A DNA stretch of 12,669 nt from NCBI GenBank assembly GCA_017438675.1, contig JAFRUW010000033.1, positions 1 through 12,669 of the forward strand, given 5' to 3'. Source of the stretch: Oscillospiraceae bacterium (GTDB lineage: Bacteria; Bacillota; Clostridia; Oscillospirales; Oscillospiraceae). The notes under the pieces are model-generated. The model did no database searches. It saw nothing but the letters and a program-made list of their open reading frames with translations, and had not been told where the DNA came from. Below are positions 7,101 to 12,669 of the stretch, piece by piece. A program made the translations under genes and the position numbers. Position 1 is the first letter of the stretch; every line of letters starts with the position of its first letter.

Positions 7101-9204
7101 GGAGGATCTGTATAAAGCCATGAGCTTCACGCCGCTGTTTGACTTAAAGCGCGGGCTGTTTTATATCGGATGGGACGCGGTAAAGAACCGTCCCGCCAAA
7201 TCATACTACGACCTGCTGGCCAGCGAAGCGAGGCAGACCGGTTACGTCGCCATAGCAAAAGGGGACGTGCCGAGAAAGCATTGGCGCAAACTGAGCCGGG
7301 CGATGGTTTCATATAACGGGTACTGCGGCATGGCGTCCTGGACGGGGACCATGTTCGAGTACCTTATGCCCGATCTGCTGCTGCCCTGCTATCGTGATTC
7401 TCTTTTGTACGAGAGCGCTAAATTCTGCGTTTATGTGCAGAAGCATAATAAGCGCACACCGGTATGGGGAGAGTCGGAGAGCGCCTTTTTCTCCTTTGAT
7501 CCGGCGCTGAACTACAGGTACAAGGCCCACGGTGTGCAGAAGCTTGCCCTGAAGCGGGGGCTTGACGCGGACAATGTTGTTTCGCCCTATTCGAGCTTCC
7601 TCGCCCTGAATGTGGATTTCAGGTCGGCGGTATCGAATCTCAAGGCGCTGGAACAGTTGGGGGCCGTGGGAAAATACGGGTTTTACGAGGCGGTGGACTT
7701 CACCCCGCCGCGCACCTGCGGTGAGGAGCTTAAGCTTGTCAGGACGTTTATGGTCCACCATCTGGGCATGAGCATTGTTTCGATTGACAACGCCCTGAAT
7801 GAGGGCGTCATGCAGAAGCGGTTCATGAGGGATACTAATATGGCCTCCTTCAGCGAGCTTTTACAGGAGAAAATACCCACCGGCGCCGTTGTGCTGAGCC
7901 GGAAGCCGGGGAAAACGCCCCAAAAGCCGGAGAGAGCTCACGGCGGCGAATGGGTGCGGGAGTACGGAAGCAGAGAACCCCGGGCTCCCGCCTGCTGTCT
8001 CCTGTCCAACGGCGCTTACACGGTCATGCTCAGCGACAGCGGCGGGAGCAGATCATTATGGCGAGGTTTGGATGTGACCCGCTTTGTCCCGGAACAGGAC
8101 AGCGAACACCGGGGAATAAGAATCGACATCATTTCCTCCGAAGGGGAGACATGTCTTAATCCCGGGTTTGCGGTACAGCCGGGCGTTGAGTTCGGGGCGG
8201 AGTTTTCGGGATCACAGGGAAAACTCAGCGCGAGGACGGGGAAGGCAGCCGCAGCGGTTGCCGTGCGGGTTCCCGGGGATGAAAACGGGGAGCTGAGGGT
8301 CATCAGTTTAAACCGCACAGACAGCACTCCCCTGGACGGTATTCTCAGGATAAGCTTTACACCCGTTCTTGCAAAAGCGGCTGATTTTGAGGCCCATCCC
8401 CTGTTTTCAAAACTTTCACTGGAGGCAGCGGTGAAGGATGAGCGCCTCGTAATAAAACGCAGATCCAGGGGAAATGACAAAGCCGTATATCTCTGCACCG
8501 CCTGCGACAGCCCGGTGACATGGAGTGTCGAGGGCGGGGAAGAACGGGGAAACCCGACAGTGATGAAACGGTGGTCAACGGAGATGAAGGCGACGGCGAG
8601 CATACCGTTTTCGCTTTCCCCGGATTCCGAAGAGACGGTGAGATTTGCCATGGGCGTTGGAGACACCGAAGCATCGGCAGTAAGCGCCGCGGAATCGATA
8701 CTCATAAGCCGTGAGACTGGGGGCTCAAGGCTTGACCGGTCAGCCGCGGAGCTGGGACTGAGTCCAGCGGGAGTGAAAGCTGCCATGGAGCACCTGACGG
8801 AGCTTGTTTACGCTGCCGACAAAAGACGGGAAAGGTCGGCGGATATTATTCAAAACACGGAGGGCAGGGAAGGATTGTGGCGGTTCGGCATATCCGGTGA
8901 TCTGCCCATACTCACAGCGGAGGTCACCGGGGAGGATGAACTCCCCGGGGCGGCGGAACTTCTGAAGCAGCACAGTCTCCTTAAAGACAACGGGATGGAT
9001 TTCGACCTGGTCCTCATACTGAACGACAACGGCGACTATATGATGCCCCGCAGGAGAGCCGCAGCGGAGTGGCTGAGAAGGTCGGGCAGGGAGTATCTTA
9101 TAGGCGCAAAGGGCGGAGTGCACCTGATAGACGGCTCCTCCCCCAATGTCGGGGTAATCAGGGCAATGTCGGACAAAATCGCAGATCTGAAGGGGAAGTA
9201 CTGA
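4147..9204 (+). CDS. Split cyclic beta-1,2-glucan synthase, first subunit (GT84 + GH189-type cyclisation domain)
   Basis: A 1685-residue protein resembling the first two thirds of NdvB/ChvB/Cgs, normally about 2800 residues. Residues about 1-270 match the family N-terminal region (A-E-W-L-L-D-N at 69-75). Two membrane helices follow at about 279-325. The GT84 domain (about 345-640) shows D-S-D (483-485), H-D-I-L-E-G (595-600) and R-x-x-R-W (627-631), expected to transfer glucose from UDP-glucose. More membrane segments lie at about 674-836. The GH189-like cyclisation domain starts near F-V-T-P-A-D-S-F-L-P-P-D-N-W (865-878). It carries W-G-E-S-E-S (1107-1112), Y-G-F-Y-E-A-V-D-F (1177-1185) and V-R-T-F-M-V-H-H-L-G-M-S (1198-1209); its glutamates are candidate catalytic residues. 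From about 1285 a GH94-type beta-sandwich follows (L-L-S-N-G-A-Y-T-V-M-L-S-D-S-G-G). The C-terminus contains G-I-S-G-D-L-P-I and D-L-V-L-I-L, then stops where the canonical protein would enter its GH94 phosphorylase domain; the next gene supplies that. Membrane-bound synthesis and cyclisation of beta-1,2-glucan is the inferred role; a linear product is possible. Confidence 0.85.
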   Translation: MICRDNGTYIELRDLAALGKAAAECISAVGTVKASRIAEGLLSDLRRIKRASSEIEERYGGGSDVPKAAEWLLDNRYIAEREGLDASYALKGGQRLPKDEKHGCSALETAVSVLVSAGRGEITHERISAFLDGYQKSRILSEGELRVFIPVLKAAITALLKSNCEGDIESDAAAEVMENVFSSLRFLEGYDALGLLESVNRIDAVLRTDPAGVYSKMDEETRIAYRAEVSKLAKKHGIGEYDAAKRATELAEKNDCHVGQFLFREPLGEKKRKKNGGTYIASTVLLTLFLTLLPGIVLENAAVTFLLLFPVWEMVKNLIDFAVTRLVLPVRLPRLDLEGGIPPEGKTICVISVLVTGKESARDAVRMLEEYSITNRDAGNNLKFGLLADLKEADNKSAPGDRELTDFASEEIGKLNRKYGERFYLLMRGRTKCPSSGKYMGWERKRGAILELVRFLKGKPSGITVRAGDVSALEGTAYILTLDSDTRLTAGAAVQLVGAAMHPLNRPVINGKGTVTEGYGILQPRVSTELKSAVRSDFTRIFAGQGGIDPYGGSVSDVYQDLCGSGSFVGKGLINADVYYKCLDSRFPADRILSHDILEGAFVGCGYMSDTELADSCPPKVVSYYRRMHRWVRGDWQNIVYLGRRIRDAEGAVTPNPLSDLNKWKIFDNLRRSLTPVFTLAALVIAMLSEWQVFGWAALAAVLSAFSNLLITSAALLFRQRSGVRFLSGLISGFGGILMQTVIRLMFLPYEAWICISAILLSLYRMAVTKRNLLQWTTAADSDRETGSGAAYYYRKMAACPAAGIAVLLLTPYPPACAVGIVWLLTPFYAWALSKGIEHTKQVSRRDRRYLVSAAGDIWRYFEDFVTPADSFLPPDNWQEHPASGAAHRTSPTNIGLALLSSLAAVDLELAPKEKALGIIENIMTAVRRLPKWNGHLYNWYDTKTCKVLEPAYVSTVDSGNLAGCLIALREGLTEFKEHRLAAMAEDLYKAMSFTPLFDLKRGLFYIGWDAVKNRPAKSYYDLLASEARQTGYVAIAKGDVPRKHWRKLSRAMVSYNGYCGMASWTGTMFEYLMPDLLLPCYRDSLLYESAKFCVYVQKHNKRTPVWGESESAFFSFDPALNYRYKAHGVQKLALKRGLDADNVVSPYSSFLALNVDFRSAVSNLKALEQLGAVGKYGFYEAVDFTPPRTCGEELKLVRTFMVHHLGMSIVSIDNALNEGVMQKRFMRDTNMASFSELLQEKIPTGAVVLSRKPGKTPQKPERAHGGEWVREYGSREPRAPACCLLSNGAYTVMLSDSGGSRSLWRGLDVTRFVPEQDSEHRGIRIDIISSEGETCLNPGFAVQPGVEFGAEFSGSQGKLSARTGKAAAAVAVRVPGDENGELRVISLNRTDSTPLDGILRISFTPVLAKAADFEAHPLFSKLSLEAAVKDERLVIKRRSRGNDKAVYLCTACDSPVTWSVEGGEERGNPTVMKRWSTEMKATASIPFSLSPDSEETVRFAMGVGDTEASAVSAAESILISRETGGSRLDRSAAELGLSPAGVKAAMEHLTELVYAADKRRERSADIIQNTEGREGLWRFGISGDLPILTAEVTGEDELPGAAELLKQHSLLKDNGMDFDLVLILNDNGDYMMPRRRAAAEWLRRSGREYLIGAKGGVHLIDGSSPNVGVIRAMSDKIADLKGKY
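9191..9195 (+). promoter_or_regulatory. Internal ribosome binding site at the split point
   Basis: AGGGG lies 10 bases before ATG 9206, inside the last codons of the upstream gene, whose TGA stop (9202-9204) is one base before the ATG. This layout is typical of translational coupling and supports a genuine second gene. Confidence 0.6.
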
Positions 9205-9205
9205 A

Positions 9206-11410
9206 ATGGATTACAAATTCAACGACGATCTGAGTTTCACATTCACAATAAAGGGTATACTCCCTGGCAGGTCATGGAGCAATATACTTGCCAACAGATC
9301 GTACGGGTTCATTGCCACGGACGCCGGGACAGGCCACATGTGGCATCTTAATTCAAGGGAGAACAGGATAAACCGCTGGCTGAACGACCCGCTTGCGACA
9401 AAAGGGACTGAGCAGCTTGAATGGAGAACCGGCGATAAACGGGTGTCGCTCTTTGCCGACAGTGACGGGTATGACTGCGCCGTGACCTACGGCTTTGGTT
9501 ACGCCAGATGGGACAAGAATGTGGAGGACAGTCATTTTTCCGTACTTGCCTTTGTGCCCCCGGAGCTCTCTGCAAGGATACTCGTCATAACATCGGACTG
9601 TCGGGATGGGGAGCTTCTGTATTACACCGACCTGGTCCTGGGAAGCGAAAACAGCGGCGGGCCGCATATCGTTACAGAGTATCGGGGCGGTGTGATATCG
9701 GCGCGAAACTCCCTGAATACGGAGTTCAGGGACGACGTATTCCGTGTGAAAGCGTCGGAGGAGCCGATAGCCTTCACCTGCGACAGGCTGAGCTGGAAAT
9801 CGGGGAACCCAGACGGAAGATCGGGAGCGGGTATGCTGCCCTGTGCAGGTATGGTCCTGAATAATTCGGGCAACACGGTGATAGTGACGGGCTGCGAGAG
9901 GGAAGAAGTGATTCGAAGCCTGTGTGAGCCGGAAACGGTAAAAGCAAAGCTCCTTGAAACCTGCGAATACTGGAACAGACTTGTGACGCCTGTCAGGATA
10001 AAAACCGATGATCCCGCCCTTGACCGGTATATAAACGGTTGGGCGCTGTATCAGGTCATCGCCTGCAGGCTGTTTGCAAGGTGCTCCGTTTACCAGTGCG
10101 GCGGAGCCTACGGCTTCAGGGATCAGCTCCAGGACGTGACGGCATTGCTGTATTCATCGCCGGAGCTTGCCCGTGAGCAGATCCTCCGCGCAGCCGCCCA
10201 TCAGTTTGAGGAGGGGGACGTGCAGCACTGGTGGCACCCTTTGGGCAGGGAAAACGACACGGATAAGGGCGTCAGGACCCGGTGCTCCGACGATTTGCTG
10301 TGGCTCGTTTACGCGCTGTGCGAATATGTATCGGTCACGGGGGATACAGAGCTGTGCCGGATAGAGGCCGGCTATATCGAATCGCCGCCCCTTGCCCCCG
10401 GTGAAAACGAGCGGTACTGCGTGCCTGAAAGGAGCGCGCTCAGGGAATCGCTTCTGGATCACTGCATCCGGGCGGCGGAGCTTGTTATAAGGCGGGGCGA
10501 GGGAGATCACGGGCTGTGCCTCATGGGAAGCGGCGACTGGAATGACGGCATGAACGAAGTCGGTGCGGAGGGCAAAGGCGAAAGCGTATGGCTCACATGG
10601 TTTGCAGGCATCGTATTCCGCAGACTGGGAGAGCTTTGCCGGGAGCTTGACAACACCACAGAAGGTGACAGACTGCTGGATTATGCCGAAAAGTACCGCA
10701 CGGCGGCGGACGGCGCCTGGGACGGCATGTGGTATCTGAGAGGATGGTATGGCGACGGAACGCTCCTCGGCAGCAGAGTAAACGATGAATGCGCCATAGA
10801 TTCAATTGCCCAGAGCTTTGCGGTTTTCGCAGGCGCTGACGCGGAAAAGGTGAAAACTGCCCTTGACTCCGCTTACGACAGGCTGTTTGACAGGGATAAC
10901 GGTATAGTGCGGCTTTTTACGCCGCCCTTTGACGGCGGTGAGCAGTCCCCGGGGTATATAAAAAGCTACTCGCCTGGCTTCCGGGAAAACGGAGGCCAGT
11001 ACACCCACGGGGCTGTATGGCTGGCAAGGGCATTTATACTGAACGGTGAACCCGACAGGGGATACGAGCTTCTCCGCGCTCTCCTTCCCGATGCACACGA
11101 TAACGGCATGTACAGGGCGGAGCCATATGTCCTCGCGGCGGACGTATCGGATAATGAGGACAATCGCGGCCTTGCGGGGTGGAGCTGGTACACCGGGGCT
11201 GCGGGATGGTACTACCGGACGGTGATACGTGATCTTCTGGGTATCGAAATCGTACGGGGAGAGCTGACGGTCACGCCGCGCCTTCCCGAAGGCCCGGGCG
11301 GTTTCGGCGCGGAGCTGAGGCTGGGCGGCGAGATAATAAAGGTCAGGGCGGAAAACGGTATAATAAGGGTGATCGGGAACCGGGGAAATAATAATTCAAT
11401 AAAATATTAA
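9206..11410 (+). CDS. Split cyclic beta-1,2-glucan synthase, second subunit (GH94 phosphorylase domain)
   Basis: A 734-residue GH94 protein matching the C-terminal third of cyclic beta-1,2-glucan synthases. Its N-terminal beta-sandwich opens with G-R-S-W-S-N-I-L-A-N, corresponding to the T-P-x-P-W-x-N-V-I-A-N motif of the family, and continues with N-S-R-E-N-R-I-N-R-W-L-N-D-P. The (alpha/alpha)6 barrel carries Y-G-F-R-D-Q-L-Q-D (302-310), G-S-G-D-W-N-D-G-M-N (441-450) with the expected catalytic acid aspartate, Q-Y-T-H-G-A-V-W (598-605), and W-S-W-Y-T-G-A-A-G-W (659-668), whose histidine and threonine correspond to phosphate-binding residues of GH94 enzymes. There is no signal peptide or membrane segment, so it is probably cytosolic. 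In one-piece synthases this domain shortens chains by phosphorolysis and sets ring size; here it would act in trans. A free 1,2-beta-oligoglucan phosphorylase is the alternative, but the one-base gap and the missing domain upstream favour a synthase partner. Confidence 0.88.
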   Translation: MDYKFNDDLSFTFTIKGILPGRSWSNILANRSYGFIATDAGTGHMWHLNSRENRINRWLNDPLATKGTEQLEWRTGDKRVSLFADSDGYDCAVTYGFGYARWDKNVEDSHFSVLAFVPPELSARILVITSDCRDGELLYYTDLVLGSENSGGPHIVTEYRGGVISARNSLNTEFRDDVFRVKASEEPIAFTCDRLSWKSGNPDGRSGAGMLPCAGMVLNNSGNTVIVTGCEREEVIRSLCEPETVKAKLLETCEYWNRLVTPVRIKTDDPALDRYINGWALYQVIACRLFARCSVYQCGGAYGFRDQLQDVTALLYSSPELAREQILRAAAHQFEEGDVQHWWHPLGRENDTDKGVRTRCSDDLLWLVYALCEYVSVTGDTELCRIEAGYIESPPLAPGENERYCVPERSALRESLLDHCIRAAELVIRRGEGDHGLCLMGSGDWNDGMNEVGAEGKGESVWLTWFAGIVFRRLGELCRELDNTTEGDRLLDYAEKYRTAADGAWDGMWYLRGWYGDGTLLGSRVNDECAIDSIAQSFAVFAGADAEKVKTALDSAYDRLFDRDNGIVRLFTPPFDGGEQSPGYIKSYSPGFRENGGQYTHGAVWLARAFILNGEPDRGYELLRALLPDAHDNGMYRAEPYVLAADVSDNEDNRGLAGWSWYTGAAGWYYRTVIRDLLGIEIVRGELTVTPRLPEGPGGFGAELRLGGEIIKVRAENGIIRVIGNRGNNNSIKY

Positions 11411-11423
11411 CAAATATTTTATT
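11398..11423. other. AT-only inverted repeat at the end of the GH94 gene
   Basis: AATAAAATATT (11398-11408) and AATATTTTATT (11413-11423) form a perfect 11-bp stem around AACA. The left arm covers the last codons and part of the stop codon of the GH94 gene; the right arm touches the -35 region of the next promoter. A stem of only A-T pairs is a weak terminator, so an operator for the downstream gene is an equal possibility. Confidence 0.5.
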
Positions 11424-11450
11424 TTCAACAGAGAAAAGTTGTAGTATAAT
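11422..11450 (+). promoter_or_regulatory. Promoter of yfmF
   Basis: A perfect TATAAT -10 box (11445-11450) follows a 17-base spacer and a weak -35 box TTTTCA (11422-11427, 4 of 6 consensus bases). Transcription would start about 7 bases later, roughly 25 bases before the ATG at 11482. Confidence 0.65.
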
Positions 11451-11481
11451 TGCAATGTAAATTCCGGATCGGGAGGCAGCT

Positions 11482-12669
11482 ATGGAGACAGTGGTGAAAA
11501 ATCAGATAATGCCCGGTGTCGATCTCACATGCGTGCATACGGAAAAATTCAAAACCGGTGTCCTCTCCATAACCATGATGACGGAGCTGAAAAAGGAGAC
11601 CGCTTCCAAAACCGCCTTGATAATGCGGGTGTTGAGAAGGGGCACCTCATCCAATCCCACCATGGAGGATATAGCCGCCCGCCTGGACGAGCTCTACGGC
11701 GCGAAGATCGCGCCCACTGTCCGCAAAAAGGGTGAGATCGCCTGCGTGGGCCTTTACTCAAGCTTCCCCGACGACTATTATGTGGACGACGGGAACATTC
11801 TGGAAAAAACTGCGTCCCTTATGGGTGAGATCCTTCTTTCGCCGGATACAAAGGCCGGCCTTCTCAGGGGCGACTATGTGGACAGCGAGAAGCAGAACCT
11901 CATTCAGGATATCCGCAGTCTTATAAATGAAAAGGCAGGCTACGCCGTCGTCAGGCTGACGGAGCTTATGTGCCCCGGCGAAAAATACGGAGTGCGCATC
12001 CTGGGCAGCGAATCCGCTGTTAAAAAGATCACCGCCGCCGGACTTACAAAGTATTACAGAGAGCTTATTGCCCGGGCGCGGGTTCATGTCTTTTACTGCG
12101 GAAGCGCCGATCCCGAAAAGGTCACCCTTGCGGTAAAGAGCGCCCTTGCCGCCCTTCCGAGGCAAAATGTATATGAGTATCTCACCACAGATGTAAGGCT
12201 TGAGCCCGTAAAGGATCACGTCAGGGAATACAGGGAAGAGATGAATGTCACTCAGGGGAAGCTTGTAATGGGCTTCCGCATGGGCGAAGCCATGACGATG
12301 CCAAATTACGCGGCCCTTCTTGTACTGAACGGAGTGTTCGGAGGGTGTGTGACCTCGAAGCTCTTTATGAACGTCAGGGAAAAGATGTCCCTCTGCTATT
12401 ACGCAAGCTCCGCTGTCGAAAAGCATAAGGGGATTATGCTTGTTTCCTCGGGCGTCGATCCGTCAAACGGTGAGACGGCGAAGAACGAGATTCTCAGACA
12501 GCTTGACGCCGTAAAGAACGGTGAGATTGAGGACTGGGAGCTTGACGGCGCGAAGGGCACTTACGTGACGCTCCTCCGATCTTACATGGACGAGCCGTAC
12601 GGTATGGAGAACTTTTATCTTGACAATTGCCTCACGGGCCTTACCGTAACGCCGGAAGAGATGGCCGGA
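11482..12669 (+). CDS. yfmF: M16-peptidase-like protein YfmF, EF-P modification-associated (3' end outside window)
   Basis: 396 codons are open to the window edge; the family is usually about 420-430 residues, so only the tail is missing. GGGAGG (11471-11476) precedes the ATG. The protein has the two-half M16 fold. Where active M16 peptidases have the zinc motif H-x-x-E-H, this one reads T-A-L-I-M-R-V-L-R-R-G-T (44-55) followed by L-D-E-L-Y-G-A, as in YfmF (YmfF of Bacillus subtilis), so it should be the non-catalytic partner. The second half has V-T-Q-G-K-L-V-M-G-F-R (256-266) and S-K-L-F-M-N-V-R-E with a downstream Y-Y (292-308), the usual M16 C-domain R/Y region. In Bacillus the YmfF/YmfH pair is linked to 5-aminopentanol modification of elongation factor P. 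The zinc-containing partner YfmH would be expected just beyond the window. Confidence 0.88.
   Translation, partial: METVVKNQIMPGVDLTCVHTEKFKTGVLSITMMTELKKETASKTALIMRVLRRGTSSNPTMEDIAARLDELYGAKIAPTVRKKGEIACVGLYSSFPDDYYVDDGNILEKTASLMGEILLSPDTKAGLLRGDYVDSEKQNLIQDIRSLINEKAGYAVVRLTELMCPGEKYGVRILGSESAVKKITAAGLTKYYRELIARARVHVFYCGSADPEKVTLAVKSALAALPRQNVYEYLTTDVRLEPVKDHVREYREEMNVTQGKLVMGFRMGEAMTMPNYAALLVLNGVFGGCVTSKLFMNVREKMSLCYYASSAVEKHKGIMLVSSGVDPSNGETAKNEILRQLDAVKNGEIEDWELDGAKGTYVTLLRSYMDEPYGMENFYLDNCLTGLTVTPEEMAG

Noticed and set aside
8016..8786. Minus-strand open frame of 256 codons
   Set aside because: A serine/proline-rich shadow antisense to the synthase gene, without family resemblance.
9188..9208. 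Programmed ribosomal frameshift joining the two synthase parts
   Set aside because: No slippery heptamer or RF2-like CTTTGAC signal is seen, and the second gene has its own ATG and ribosome binding site.
11758..12426. Minus-strand open frame of 222 codons
   Set aside because: It is antisense to yfmF, whose M16 motifs are clear.

Overview
The window comes from a Gram-positive bacterium of the phylum Bacillota, most likely a moderately GC-rich member of the Clostridia (Oscillospirales-like is an inference). This rests on the ylxM-ffh-rpsP-khpA-rimM gene order, strong AGGAGG-type ribosome binding sites, a near-consensus housekeeping promoter, and a YfmF-type M16 protein. No tRNA, rRNA, CRISPR array or transposase was seen.

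Left part, minus strand (about 3844 down to 1): one operon starts at a strong promoter (TTGACA, 17 bp, TAATAT) and reads ylxM (SRP-associated helix-turn-helix protein), ffh (SRP54 GTPase), rpsP (ribosomal protein bS16), khpA (KH-domain RNA-binding protein) and rimM (16S processing factor). trmD and rplS usually come next in Bacillota. Here the next gene on the same strand is instead an AbiH-family phage abortive-infection gene, cut off by the window edge and with no visible promoter of its own. The khpA-rimM gap is packed with hairpins, and another GC-rich hairpin separates rimM from abiH.

Middle, about 3845-4146: a divergent intergenic region of about 300 bp with several near-perfect inverted repeats and a weak candidate plus-strand promoter.

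Right part, plus strand (4147-11410): two genes one base apart that together reproduce the architecture of cyclic beta-1,2-glucan synthase (NdvB/ChvB/Cgs), normally one giant protein. The first (1685 aa) carries the N-terminal region, the GT84 glycosyltransferase, membrane segments, the GH189-type cyclisation domain and a first GH94-type beta-sandwich. The second (734 aa) is a complete-looking GH94 phosphorylase. By family knowledge, the first would extend a beta-1,2-glucan from UDP-glucose and cyclise it, and the second would trim or control chain length by phosphorolysis. A naturally split synthase in a Gram-positive is the most interesting feature of the window.

Right edge: an AT-only dyad and a promoter precede yfmF, a non-catalytic M16-peptidase-like gene linked in Bacillus to EF-P modification. 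It is missing its last few dozen codons at the window edge.
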